Shown here: positions 29,515 to 37,500 of the stretch, one piece after another
Numbering within the stretch: the stretch's first letter is position 1
Layout of the letters: each line of letters opens with the position of its first letter
Origin: an uncultured Kordiimonas sp.
GTDB lineage: Bacteria > Pseudomonadota > Alphaproteobacteria > Sphingomonadales > Kordiimonadaceae
Direction of reading: 5' to 3'
Length of the DNA stretch: 64,000 bases
Assembly: GCA_947500295.1 (NCBI GenBank)
Contig: CANMRM010000001.1
Span: 930,001-994,000, forward strand
Notes under the pieces: generated by a model
Seen by the model: the letters and a program-made list of their open reading frames with translations, nothing else
Databases searched by the model: none
Told to the model about the DNA's origin: nothing
Position numbers and translations under genes: made by a program

Positions 29515-29578
29515 GCAAACACCCTACCTTGGTTTTGGTGCAAACACTCGCTGTTTTCGGACCTGTGGTGCAGGCGTG

Positions 29579-29914
29579 TCAGCTGGTGCCAAAAGCGCGA
29601 CCCGCGACTGCGATGGTGGCTGCAATGGCCAGGAACGGCAACAGGTCAACACGCGGCGGGTGGGCCCGTTCCCGCATGGCGAAGAAAAACCGGTGGCCCG
29701 CCCGGGCGGACAACAGAAAAGTAGCGACGCTCAAAATGGCCAGACTCATGGCTTGCCATTGGCTTCCGGCCGCCTGCTCCAGCAGAAAGGGCCAAAAATG
29801 ATAGGTGGCCAGGCAGAAGACAATCGCCCAGAGCGCCAAAGCAAAATATAGCGCTGTCAGTGTCCAGCCCCGAAAGCGCTCGATCTGTTCATGTTTTTCC
29901 GGGCCGTTCAGCAC
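29579..29914 (-). CDS. Small three-helix membrane protein of unknown function
   Basis: About 111 residues are read from a GTG at 29914, five bases beyond the xerC stop and preceded by a GGGGA-type ribosome-binding site. ATG starts at 29944, 29950 or 29971 would extend it into xerC. There are three hydrophobic segments: LTALYFALALWAIVFCL, MSLAILSVATFLLSA and LLPFLAIAATIAVAG. A charged loop (HRFFFAMRERAHPPR) lies between the second and third. No family is recognised. It sits in a minus-strand run between xerC and adaA. Confidence 0.6.
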   Translation of the reverse strand: MLNGPEKHEQIERFRGWTLTALYFALALWAIVFCLATYHFWPFLLEQAAGSQWQAMSLAILSVATFLLSARAGHRFFFAMRERAHPPRVDLLPFLAIAATIAVAGRAFGTS

Positions 29915-29918
29915 GTCG

Positions 29919-30878
29919 TCATCCCCGCTTGAAGGCCCGATCATACACATCCCGAAGCCGGGCGCTATCAACTTCTGTGTATATCTGGGTGGCCTTCAGG
30001 TCGGCATGGCCCAGAAGCTCCTGAATTGTTCGCAGGTCGCCGCCACGGGACAAGAGGTGGGTGGCAAAACTGTGTCGCAATGCATGGGGTGTCGCGGTCT
30101 CCGCGAGCCCGAGTGCTGCGCGCACATGTTGCATGGCCCCCTGGATCATCCTTGGATTGAGGCGTCCGCCCCGCTTGCCAACAAACAGCGGGCCATCTTC
30201 AGCGAGCGCAAAGGGGCACGCCGCGACATAGGCCGAGATCGCGGCATGCACGGCTGGCAGGACGGGCACAATGCGTTCGCGTCCGCGTTTGCCGGTGATG
30301 CGCATGGTCTCACCTGTCGGGATGTCGCCCGCGTTGAGGGCAAGTGCTTCGCCGATACGCAGGCCGCAGCCATACAGCAACGTGATGACGGCAACGTCAC
30401 GGGCGCCAACCCAGTCTTCACTGCTCAGTTCAGGCAGGGTCTCGACAACCGAGCGCGCGGCTTCTTCGGTCAGGGGACGTGGTACCCGATGCGGCACCTT
30501 CGGCGACTGGACGGCGTCTATGGCGTCATTTTCAATGCCCTCTACCCGTGCCAGATAGCGGTAGAAATTCCGGATGGATGACAGCAGCCGGGCGGCAGAC
30601 TGCGAGGAAAGCCCGTCCTGGCGCCTTGCCGCCAGAAAGGCGCGAAAGTCTCTGATCTGTAGCCGGGCGAGAAGGTCTGTCTCGACTGTCTCGCCGCGGT
30701 AGTTCCCGAGAAAGGCAATAAAACTGCCAACGTCCCTGCCATAGGCATTGAGTGTGTGGGTGGATACCCGGCGCTCGGATTCCAGATAGCGGCGCCAGCC
30801 GGCGAGGGAGTTTATCGCGCTGCTGCCAACAAGAGGCAGAGCGCAAAGTTCGTCGAATGAAGAAGGGAGCGTGGTCAT
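29919..30878 (-). CDS. xerC: Tyrosine recombinase XerC
   Basis: This 319-residue recombinase resolves chromosome dimers at dif together with XerD. Its N-terminal SAM-like core-binding domain includes STHTLNAYGRDVGSFIAFL. The catalytic set is Arg174 (GLRIGEAL), Lys197, His265 and Arg268 (PHALRHSFATHLL), His291 (LLGHADLKATQIY) and Tyr300. It begins 7 bases after the COQ9 stop. The alternative XerD is less likely given context and length, but XerC and XerD are hard to separate by eye. Confidence 0.88.
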   Translation of the reverse strand: MTTLPSSFDELCALPLVGSSAINSLAGWRRYLESERRVSTHTLNAYGRDVGSFIAFLGNYRGETVETDLLARLQIRDFRAFLAARRQDGLSSQSAARLLSSIRNFYRYLARVEGIENDAIDAVQSPKVPHRVPRPLTEEAARSVVETLPELSSEDWVGARDVAVITLLYGCGLRIGEALALNAGDIPTGETMRITGKRGRERIVPVLPAVHAAISAYVAACPFALAEDGPLFVGKRGGRLNPRMIQGAMQHVRAALGLAETATPHALRHSFATHLLSRGGDLRTIQELLGHADLKATQIYTEVDSARLRDVYDRAFKRG

Positions 30879-30885
30879 CCGCCTG

Positions 30886-31551
30886 CTACTGACCGGGATA
30901 TCTCAGGCGCCCCAGAAACCGTGACAGCGATGGCAGGTTCTCGCCAAACCCGCGTAGTTTGAACTTCGCTGTTTCGATTTTCATCACGTCTTCGATGCGC
31001 CGATCCAGAAACGCCCACGTGTCTTCAAAGTTGTCCGAGTCGTCGTTGAGCCAAAACAAAAGCACAGCACTCAAAACAGCACTTAGCGTCGCACGCTTTG
31101 TATACCAGTTGTGGTCAGTCGAGGTGTCGCCGGCGGCGCGCCACATTACATCAGCCGTATTCCATAGTGCCTTGGAGCCCATGGCAACATGCTGTGGCAG
31201 CGCAAGTGCTGTGAAGCCGCGGCGCACCGCTTCCCGGCGGTGCGCGTTCATTTCAAGGCGCGTACGGATAGCAACCGTGATCCGGTCGCGAATTTTCATC
31301 GAAGGCAGGTCGAGGCCCGCCAATTTGTCGGCCAGTGCGGCGTCTTCACCATCCAGATGCATCTGCAATGCTTCCATGGCACCGCCCGGAAAGGCAAGCT
31401 CTGCCATCGGTTCGCTGATCCCAATATCGGCCGCGGCATTCATCAATGCCTTTTCGCTCCAGCCATCGAATGGGACATGGGCGTCCATTGCCGCCAACAG
31501 CGGTGCCTGCAGTTCTTCAGGTGTCATGTCGTCGATTTTCTGCGCATTCAT
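30886..31551 (-). CDS. COQ9 family ubiquinone biosynthesis protein
   Basis: A 221-residue all-helical protein is read from the ATG at 31551; the frame is open further upstream but those codons overlap the rpsU promoter region. The C-terminal [34 protein letters not shown] is the COQ9 signature, and an N-terminal TetR-like fold is expected. Eukaryotic COQ9 binds lipids and presents substrate to COQ7; bacterial members are presumed to do the same. It diverges from rpsU, an arrangement frequent in alphaproteobacteria. Confidence 0.9.
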   Translation of the reverse strand: MNAQKIDDMTPEELQAPLLAAMDAHVPFDGWSEKALMNAAADIGISEPMAELAFPGGAMEALQMHLDGEDAALADKLAGLDLPSMKIRDRITVAIRTRLEMNAHRREAVRRGFTALALPQHVAMGSKALWNTADVMWRAAGDTSTDHNWYTKRATLSAVLSAVLLFWLNDDSDNFEDTWAFLDRRIEDVMKIETAKFKLRGFGENLPSLSRFLGRLRYPGQ

Positions 31552-31719
31552 GCTCGATGCTCCGGCTATGGATTTGGTTTTAGCACGGATCAATTGCGTG
31601 TGGCGACCGACAAGTTGCCGCATTTTGCGTCCCCTGCATCTTTGTGGTATGATCACGCCAATTGAGTTGCTTGCCCGGCCGCCAATGCGTTGCTGGACAG
31701 AGCTTTTTGTTGTTTTGAC

Positions 31720-31748
31720 TTGTGCGACAGCCGAGCCTTTGTTATACC
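31720..31748 (+). promoter_or_regulatory. Probable sigma70 promoter of rpsU
   Basis: TTGTGC (31720-31725) and TATACC (31743-31748) are spaced by 17 bases and point to a start about 62 bases before the rpsU ATG. This was found by eye. A TTGACT at 31715-31720 gives a poorer spacing. Confidence 0.5.
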
Positions 31749-31816
31749 CCGCGTGCCCGTGGGTGCGCACCCGGCTTGTCGCCCGCAATTTTGGCTATGA
31801 AAGGAGTGAGAAACCC

Positions 31817-32029
31817 ATGGAGGTTTCCGTTCGGGATAACAATGTGGACCAAGCTCTGCGTGCGCTGAAGAAAAAGCTGCAACGCGAGGGTGTTTACCGC
31901 GAAATGAAGATGCGTCGCTTTTACGAAAAGCCATCTGAAAAGAAGGCTCGTGAGCAAGCAGCGGCTGTACGTCGTGCGCGCAAACTGGAGCGTAAGCGCC
32001 TTGAGCGCGATGGTCTGGTTAGTAAATAA
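31817..32029 (+). CDS. rpsU: Small ribosomal subunit protein bS21
   Basis: This 70-residue basic protein has the [20 protein letters not shown] and [20 protein letters not shown] stretches typical of alphaproteobacterial bS21. It binds the 30S subunit near the anti-Shine-Dalgarno end of 16S rRNA. I choose the ATG at 31817, which follows AAGGAG; upstream in-frame codons have no support. The gene is monocistronic, with its own promoter and a strong terminator. Confidence 0.95.
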   Translation: MEVSVRDNNVDQALRALKKKLQREGVYREMKMRRFYEKPSEKKAREQAAAVRRARKLERKRLERDGLVSK

Positions 32030-32054
32030 CCAACCGTCTTCCACGATCAGTTTT

Positions 32055-32090
32055 AAAACCCCCGGGGCTAACGCCTCGGGGGTTTTTTCT
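32055..32090 (+). terminator. Rho-independent terminator after rpsU
   Basis: AAAACCCCCGGGGC pairs with GCCTCGGGGGTTTT (one imperfect pair) around a TAAC loop, followed by TTTTTTC. It starts 25 bases after the rpsU stop. Confidence 0.92.
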
Positions 32091-32142
32091 TGAAATTCTT
32101 TGGGGCACTTCCCACGTGAATTTGCGAAGCGAGGGAAGAAAA

Positions 32143-33381
32143 ATGACAATATTGCTCCGGGTCACGACCCTGATTGGGCTGTTGCTGACGGCTGTTGCCG
32201 CCACTGCCAGCGACAAACTCCAGCCTTATGTAAATGCCATCGAAGAGCGCGGTCAGCCACCAGCCACCTATGTTGTTGAGCGGCTTCAGGATTTCGACCT
32301 GCTGTTGTTTGATGACTTTAACCACCAGGCGAAAGAACCGTTCGATTTCTACGCCAGTCTTGTTGCCGATCCGGCCTTTCAGGCGCTCAGGCCCACCTTG
32401 TATGTCGAGCTGTTCAAGGTGAATGAACAACCTCATATCGACGCGTTTCTGGCCGCACCGGAGAAAGATCTGAGCCTGCTTCATCCTGTTTTCCAGTCCA
32501 CCTACACGCCCTATGCCTATCCGATGAAGTCATATCTCGACCTGATGGCGGCGGTGTATGATGCGAATCAAACATTACCGGATGCGGGGAAACTGAGAGT
32601 GGTTGCCGTTTCCACTCCATCCTTGTGGCCTTCCATTGAAACAGCTGAAGATTACGCGGCGGCGCAAAAGTCGCTCGCCGGGCGAGACCATGACATGTAT
32701 CGCACCATCCTTGACGATCTTGGAGAATTCCAAAATGGCGGCAAAGGTATCTTTCTGACAAACACGCGGCACGCTTATTCCGGCATCCGGAAAAAAGATG
32801 GTTCTTTTTTCTGGAACACCGGCACCTTTTTTCACCAATGGCATCCCGGCAAAAGCTTCTCGATTCGGTTTCATGGGCCGCAGCTGTTTATCGAGTCCGT
32901 CAATGAAGACGGCGATGCGCGAGACCAGGAAGGCCTGAGCCGTAAAAAATACTTCTGGGGACGCATGGAACAGGGCCTGTGGGACAGCGCTTTTGCAGTC
33001 ATGGACAACAGGCCGACTGGGTTCGACCTTGCGGACACACCGTTCGGCGCAGCTGCCTATGCGGGCAACCATATGCTGGATGCCGCGCCCGGGCAAACCA
33101 TGCTGGATGCATATGACGGGCTGGTTTTCCTGAAACCTGTCGATGGCATGACCGCCACCGCCAAGGTCACGGACATGTATACGGACGCTTTCGTCAAAGA
33201 AGTTGAGCGGCGGCTGCGTATTTACCGCACACCGGATGAGCTGCAAAAGATGATGGAGAGGGCAGGTGTAAACTCTGTTCGTGCGCTGGTGCGCACCAAC
33301 GCACAACCGGCTCCTGCAAAACTATTGTTGCCCGAGGGAACGCTCGGAGCGATTGATGCCTGGAAGGCGATGCGAGACTGA
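32143..33381 (+). CDS. Secreted protein, possibly of the Tiki/EreA/ChaN-like fold
   Basis: A 412-residue protein is read from the ATG at 32143 (GAGGGA about 6 bases upstream). The signal peptide is LIGLLLTAVAATAS. The mature N-terminus reads FDLLLFDDFNHQAKEPFDFYASLV and then RPTLYVELFKVNEQPHIDAFL, resembling the shape of erythromycin-esterase/ChaN/Tiki proteins (a His and an acid early, then a conserved Glu after a strand). GGKGIFLTNTRHAYSG could be the later His motif. No haem or protease function can be claimed. It may be unrelated to the beta-lactam-type genes 70 bases downstream. Confidence 0.45.
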   Translation: MTILLRVTTLIGLLLTAVAATASDKLQPYVNAIEERGQPPATYVVERLQDFDLLLFDDFNHQAKEPFDFYASLVADPAFQALRPTLYVELFKVNEQPHIDAFLAAPEKDLSLLHPVFQSTYTPYAYPMKSYLDLMAAVYDANQTLPDAGKLRVVAVSTPSLWPSIETAEDYAAAQKSLAGRDHDMYRTILDDLGEFQNGGKGIFLTNTRHAYSGIRKKDGSFFWNTGTFFHQWHPGKSFSIRFHGPQLFIESVNEDGDARDQEGLSRKKYFWGRMEQGLWDSAFAVMDNRPTGFDLADTPFGAAAYAGNHMLDAAPGQTMLDAYDGLVFLKPVDGMTATAKVTDMYTDAFVKEVERRLRIYRTPDELQKMMERAGVNSVRALVRTNAQPAPAKLLLPEGTLGAIDAWKAMRD

Positions 33382-33395
33382 CTTGCAAGTCTTCT

Positions 33396-33411
33396 GATTA
33401 CATTTGTAAAC
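33396..33411. promoter_or_regulatory. BlaI-type operator, distal
   Basis: GATTACATTTGTAAAC is an inverted repeat with one mismatch and a TACA-N2-TGTA core, which is the binding pattern of BlaI/MecI repressors. It lies 43 bases upstream of the blaI-like ATG and overlaps a possible -35 (TTGTAA, 33404-33409). Confidence 0.65.
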
Positions 33412-33429
33412 AAAAGGCTTGCAGTTATC

Positions 33430-33445
33430 GATTACGTGTGTAATC
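33430..33445. promoter_or_regulatory. BlaI-type operator, proximal
   Basis: GATTACGTGTGTAATC has perfect 6-base arms and ends 8 bases before the ATG of the BlaI-like repressor gene. Its centre is 34 bases from the distal operator. This supports autorepression of the cassette. Confidence 0.7.
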
Positions 33446-33453
33446 AATAACCC

Positions 33454-33837
33454 ATGAACGAATCAAAAAAACAAATCAGCGTCGCTGAAAGCAAAGTGAT
33501 GGAGTCGCTCTGGCGACAACATCCCCTGAGTGCCGACGAGATTGTCGAGCGCGTAGCCCCATCTGAAAACTGGAGCGTGGGCACCGTAAAATCCTTGCTC
33601 AACCGATTGCTCTCAAAACAGGCGATATCAGCCCAAAAAGAAGGGCGGCGGTATCTCTATAGTCCCTTGTTAGAGCAGGCAGACTACATCAGTGCTGAAG
33701 GACAAGGCCTGCTGGACCGGCTTTTTGAAGGCCGGGTTTCGGGTCTGCTAACCCATTTTTCCCAGCACGAAAAACTGGATGCCGAAGACGTCGCTGAACT
33801 GAAAAAACTGATTGCGGAGCTTGAAAATGACAGCTGA
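33454..33837 (+). CDS. blaI: BlaI/MecI-family transcriptional repressor
   Basis: In this 127-residue protein the N-terminal winged helix (SVAESKVMESLWRQHPLSADEIVERVAP, then SVGTVKSLLNRLLSKQAISAQKEGRRYLYSPL) is the Penicillinase_R domain, and the C-terminal helix is for dimerisation. Such repressors are cleaved when the partner BlaR1-type protease senses a signal, usually a beta-lactam or wall fragment. The stop lies beyond the start of the sensor gene (11-base overlap), indicating coupled expression. Two matching operators sit directly upstream. Confidence 0.9.
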   Translation: MNESKKQISVAESKVMESLWRQHPLSADEIVERVAPSENWSVGTVKSLLNRLLSKQAISAQKEGRRYLYSPLLEQADYISAEGQGLLDRLFEGRVSGLLTHFSQHEKLDAEDVAELKKLIAELENDS

Positions 33838-35506
33838 TACGTTTCACCTGCTTGGCCAAATGACGATCGCGGCGAGCGTCGCCATTCTTCTTATGTTGCT
33901 TGTGCGTCCAGTGTTACGCCGAACCTTCGGCCCGGGCATTGCTTATGCTTTCTGGCTGATAGTGCCCCTCGCGGCACTTGGTAGTCTCATGCCAACTGAG
34001 CTTGTGTTGACTGATGCCGCGTCCCGGGAAGCCATTCAGGTTGTTGCCGTGCCCGACGGAGTAGTGCCAGATTCCGCGGAAAGAGCCCTGGCTTCGATTA
34101 TCGCCAATGCCCGTCAAGAAAATGCCCCAACAGCTCCCACAACATCAATGCAGCTGGTGGCTGGTGCAGTTGGCTTGTGGTTTGCTGGTTTCCTGGTCAG
34201 CCTGCTGGTGCAGATATCGCGTCACCAGCTTTATCTGAAACGCCACAATCTGACCCGGTGGGCAGGCCGGGTGATGCGCGCCCAGTCAGACGATGCAAGC
34301 CCGGCTGTTGTGGGTGTGATAAACCCGAGCGTCGTGCTGCCAAACAATTTCTCGACGAATTTCAATCGACTTGAACGCAAGCTTATTCTTGCGCATGAGC
34401 GCTCGCACATTGTCTCTGGCGATGTGCCGGTAAATGCGCTGGCGATCTTGATCAAGAGCCTGTTTTGGTTCAACCCGCTGGCTTATCTGGCGCATGGCTT
34501 CTTTCGTGTCGATCAGGAACTCGCCTGCGACGCGCGCGTCATGCGCAAGCATGGTCAACACCGCCGCACATACGCGGAAACGCTGTTGAAATCTCAGTTG
34601 ATGGTGCAAACGTCGCCGATCGGTTGCGCCTGGTTGCCTAAAAGCCTGCATCCACTGAAAGAGCGTGTTGCCCGTTTGTCGGGCCAGCCTCTCGGCACTG
34701 CCCGCCGTTTTATTGGGTTCGGTGCTGTCCTGGCTGTTGCAACTCTTTCCAGCACGGTTTCCTGGGCAACTCTATCATCGCACAGTCTTCATGTGCCTGT
34801 GGGAAATTGGCGAGCCGCTGCTGACGCGACTGACGAAGATGAACGCGGACGCGATCGGGGTGACAAATATGACCTTCAGGACGCCCAGGGAGCATCGCTT
34901 GTTCACGCTCTTCTTGACCGCAGGTACAATCATGCGCGTGCTTTGATTGATGCCGGAGCAGATGTAAATTATGGCCTGCGCGGTGATGGCACACCCCTGA
35001 TTGTGACGGTCCGTCGCGACAATCGGGACATGATGGAGTTGCTGCTCGAAAAGGGAGCGGACCCGGACGGATATGTAAGCGGCGATGGAACCGCGCTTGT
35101 GGTTGCAGCGCGGCGGGGCAATATTGATGCAGCCCGTTATCTGATAGAGGCTGGTGCTAATGTGAACAAGGCGGCACCCGGTGATGGTAACCCACTGATT
35201 ATGGCGGCACGGCGCGGCAATCTGGATATGGTTAAATTGCTCGTGGAATCGGGCGCGGATGTAAATGGGTTTGTACTGGGTGATGAAACACCGCTCATAG
35301 GCGCAGCGCGGCAAGGCGACCTTGATGTGGCAGAGTATCTGATCGAGCAGGGCGCGGACGTTAACCTGCGCGTGCGGACCGGTAACGGTGAAGGCCGGGC
35401 GCAGCATCGTTCGCCCCTTGGTCAGGCGCGTCTGAAAGGACATTCGCGTATGGCAAAACTGCTGCGTGATGCCGGTGCGACACCAGTAACCGAGCGCGAA
35501 GACTGA
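33827..35506 (+). CDS. BlaR1-like M56 metallopeptidase with C-terminal ankyrin repeats
   Basis: This 559-residue protein starts with hydrophobic helices (15-60, 108-130). It contains an M56 zinc peptidase motif HERSH at 190-194 with the third ligand probably Glu231 in RVDQELACDARVM. Another membrane segment follows at about 295-315, then a charged linker. The C-terminus (about 357-553) is five or six ankyrin repeats with typical GADVN and DGTPL units. In classical BlaR1 the C-terminus is a penicillin-binding sensor in the periplasm; here it is replaced by a likely protein-interaction module. The gene overlaps blaI, so the protein presumably cleaves that repressor. The signal sensed is unknown. 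Confidence 0.9.
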   Translation: MTADTFHLLGQMTIAASVAILLMLLVRPVLRRTFGPGIAYAFWLIVPLAALGSLMPTELVLTDAASREAIQVVAVPDGVVPDSAERALASIIANARQENAPTAPTTSMQLVAGAVGLWFAGFLVSLLVQISRHQLYLKRHNLTRWAGRVMRAQSDDASPAVVGVINPSVVLPNNFSTNFNRLERKLILAHERSHIVSGDVPVNALAILIKSLFWFNPLAYLAHGFFRVDQELACDARVMRKHGQHRRTYAETLLKSQLMVQTSPIGCAWLPKSLHPLKERVARLSGQPLGTARRFIGFGAVLAVATLSSTVSWATLSSHSLHVPVGNWRAAADATDEDERGRDRGDKYDLQDAQGASLVHALLDRRYNHARALIDAGADVNYGLRGDGTPLIVTVRRDNRDMMELLLEKGADPDGYVSGDGTALVVAARRGNIDAARYLIEAGANVNKAAPGDGNPLIMAARRGNLDMVKLLVESGADVNGFVLGDETPLIGAARQGDLDVAEYLIEQGADVNLRVRTGNGEGRAQHRSPLGQARLKGHSRMAKLLRDAGATPVTERED

Positions 35507-35512
35507 TGGGGA

Positions 35513-35528
35513 GGGGAGCTTGCTCCCC
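35513..35528 (+). other. GC-rich hairpin after the M56/ankyrin gene
   Basis: GGGGAGC and GCTCCCC form a perfect seven-base inverted repeat 6 bases after the stop. No T-run follows, so it is not a textbook terminator; it may stabilise the mRNA or weaken read-through into the serine hydrolase gene. Confidence 0.5.
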
Positions 35529-35632
35529 CACCCGTTTATCCCAACAATCGAGGCGGTTCGTCTACCATGCGTTGACGTGTGACCGAACAACTGCTGTCTG
35601 TTCAAAAAACAGCAAAGACAAGTGAAGGCCTC

Positions 35633-36835
35633 ATGATTACTTCAAGTGTTTCCCCGGTTGCAAAAACCTTTACATCCCTGGTAGCAGGCGTGTTCTTCAT
35701 CACCGCTTTCTGGGGTGTCAGTATATATGCGGCACCGGCTTCTACGGCTCGAGATAGCAGCACCCTTGATGCGGTTACCAAAAACTTGCGTCCAGATGGT
35801 CTTTTTGGTGCCGGCGATGCGCAGACGCTTGACGCTCGTATGGCGCGTCACGGTGTTCCGGGGGTGGCTATTGCGCTGATCAGAAACGGCAAGGTTGCCG
35901 AAGCGCGGGGCTATGGGGTGCTGCAGGCAGGTGGCGGTCAGCCCGTGACCGCAGATACCCTGTTTTCGGTTGGTTCGGTCAGCAAGGTCGCGACTGCCGC
36001 GCTTGCATTGAAGTTCAGCACGACAGGCCAGCTTGGTGTCGATGAAGATATTCGACAATATCTGACCAGTTGGCAGTTGCCGGCCGGTGCACCACCGGAG
36101 CCTGTGACCTTGAGGCAGATTTTTGCGCATACGGCAGGCTTCAACATCCACGGCTTTGCCGACTTCGAACCGGGCGCGCGCCTGCCCAGTGCAATTGATA
36201 CCCTAAATGGCACGTCGCCTGCTCGGCATGAACCCCTGAGATTTCTGTCTTACCCCGGTGACCGCTACCGATATTCTGGTGGTGGCTATACTGTGGCACA
36301 GCTGGTGTTGAGCGATGTCTCCCAGCAGAGCTTTCCGACGCTAGCCCGGCAGCTGTTGTTTGAACCTCTTGGTATGCAGCGCAGCAGTTTCACCAATCCG
36401 TTGCCGGAGACAGCAACAAATGTTGCCAAGGCCCACGATCGTCGTGGCAGGCCGGTGGCGCTTCCAAGAGGGTATCAGGCAATGCCCGAAATGGCGGCAT
36501 CAGGTCTTTGGACCTCGGCAAATGAATTGGGACGGTTTGTTGGCGCGCTAATCGACAGCTACCGCGAGCCGGATGGCTATCTGCCTCAGCAAGTGGCGCG
36601 TGACATGATGATGCCTGTGTCACCAAGTGAGCATGGAATTGGTCCGAGAATTGATCTTTCCGGTCCGACGCCGCGTTTTCACCACGGCGGTGCCAACGAC
36701 AGCTACCGCGCCTGGATTGAAGGCGACCTTGAGACCGGCAATGGATTGGTTGTGCTCACGAACGGCACCAACGGAGACGATCTGTTTGGTGAGATCAGAC
36801 GTGCAGTATCGGCTGTGGAGGAAGAGGCTCGCTAA
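35633..36835 (+). CDS. Serine beta-lactamase-family (class C-type) hydrolase
   Basis: A 400-residue secreted protein is read from an ATG preceded by GAAGG. The signal/anchor is at residues 12-33. SxxK is Ser115-Val-Ser-Lys118 in LFSVGSVSKVATAAL. The second motif, normally Y-x-N, reads YRYSGGGYT, so Asn is replaced by Gly as in many esterase-type members. The third motif is HHGG. It could be a beta-lactamase, a peptidase or an esterase; the Tyr-Ser-Gly motif argues against efficient beta-lactam hydrolysis. It lies 126 bases after the BlaI/M56 pair and is the likely regulated effector. Confidence 0.85.
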   Translation: MITSSVSPVAKTFTSLVAGVFFITAFWGVSIYAAPASTARDSSTLDAVTKNLRPDGLFGAGDAQTLDARMARHGVPGVAIALIRNGKVAEARGYGVLQAGGGQPVTADTLFSVGSVSKVATAALALKFSTTGQLGVDEDIRQYLTSWQLPAGAPPEPVTLRQIFAHTAGFNIHGFADFEPGARLPSAIDTLNGTSPARHEPLRFLSYPGDRYRYSGGGYTVAQLVLSDVSQQSFPTLARQLLFEPLGMQRSSFTNPLPETATNVAKAHDRRGRPVALPRGYQAMPEMAASGLWTSANELGRFVGALIDSYREPDGYLPQQVARDMMMPVSPSEHGIGPRIDLSGPTPRFHHGGANDSYRAWIEGDLETGNGLVVLTNGTNGDDLFGEIRRAVSAVEEEAR

Positions 36836-37134
36836 AACAGGCTCGCCACTTGTTCCGGCAACTGCATCAATGATTCTGGCTCCCGACCATCGTTTCGGGA
36901 TTTCAGAATGGGCCCGTAAAGCGGATGATGAAGCACCATCAGTGGCTCGGGTGTGTCAGTCTGCCGGGTGATCGTGAATGCAAATCGTCCTGACTGGATG
37001 CCTTCAATGGCCTCCGTCACGGGAATTTGCCATCGGTCCCCGGAAGAGAGTTCCCCGCCGATATGAGTGATGCTTTTGTATTTTGGAAGGTTGCGGTTGC
37101 GGACCACAAACTTTACGTCAAACTCGGATGCCAT
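36832..37134 (-). CDS. DUF3892-like small protein
   Basis: A 100-residue protein is read from the ATG at 37134, which has GAGAGGA about 8 bases upstream. The pattern VVRNRNLPKYKSITHIGGE, then EAIEGIQSGRFAFTI, and a final DGREPESLMQLPE resembles DUF3892 proteins (an I-G-G segment, an I-x-x-I-x-x-G segment, and a closing D-x-x-x-x-x-x-L-x-x-LP). The function is unknown. It overlaps the serine-hydrolase stop by 4 bases on the opposite strand. Confidence 0.6.
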   Translation of the reverse strand: MASEFDVKFVVRNRNLPKYKSITHIGGELSSGDRWQIPVTEAIEGIQSGRFAFTITRQTDTPEPLMVLHHPLYGPILKSRNDGREPESLMQLPEQVASLF

Positions 37135-37295
37135 TTGGTTCCTCTCGACCCCATTGAACTCAAATTTTAGCCTGATTTGAATGGCAGCGTATCGCATACT
37201 CCCACCCGCGAGAAGGCAGCTTGGAAAGTCGCTTTATCTCCAACAGTTTTAAAATTTGAGAAGAATTTTAGGCAAATTACAGCAAACCGACTCGG

Positions 37296-37476
37296 CCTTC
37301 AGGGTCAACAGGCACATCCTGAAGGGGGGCGCCGTGGCAGACCGGGCAACGGTGAAGGACGAGACCACATCCTTTTGAAGCGCGGCGACACAACAACAAG
37401 CTTGTCTATTAGCCGCTCGCGATTTGCCACTTCCTGATTTGAGTTCCGAAGACCAGCCTTTCGGGCTGGTCTTTTT
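37296..37476 (+). ncRNA. Candidate structured small RNA ending in an intrinsic terminator
   Basis: The 366-bp gap between the DUF3892-like gene and the aldehyde dehydrogenase gene has no convincing coding frame but is full of nested stems. CCTTCAGG (37296-37303) pairs with CCTGAAGG (37318-37325). CCGT (37332-37335) pairs with ACGG (37349-37352), and AAGGA (37355-37359) with TCCTT (37370-37374). GCGGCGACA (37382-37390) pairs with TGTC (37403-37406) and GCCGC (37412-37416). A strong terminator follows. The stems all suit the plus strand, on which no gene lies upstream that needs a terminator. No known RNA family is recognised; a promoter was not identified. Confidence 0.4.
37449..37476 (+). terminator. 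Rho-independent terminator with no plus-strand gene before it
   Basis: GACCAGCC (37451-37458) pairs with GGCTGGTC (37464-37471) around TTTCG, followed by TTTTT. On the minus strand the T-run is poor, although it might also serve the aldehyde dehydrogenase operon ending at 37501. Confidence 0.85.
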
Positions 37477-37500
37477 CCGCCGGGCCTGTTCCAGACCGGG

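Noticed and set aside
37177-37437. 86-codon plus-strand open frame before the orphan terminator
   Set aside because: The peptide is low in hydrophobic content and matches nothing. The stems found there suggest RNA rather than protein.
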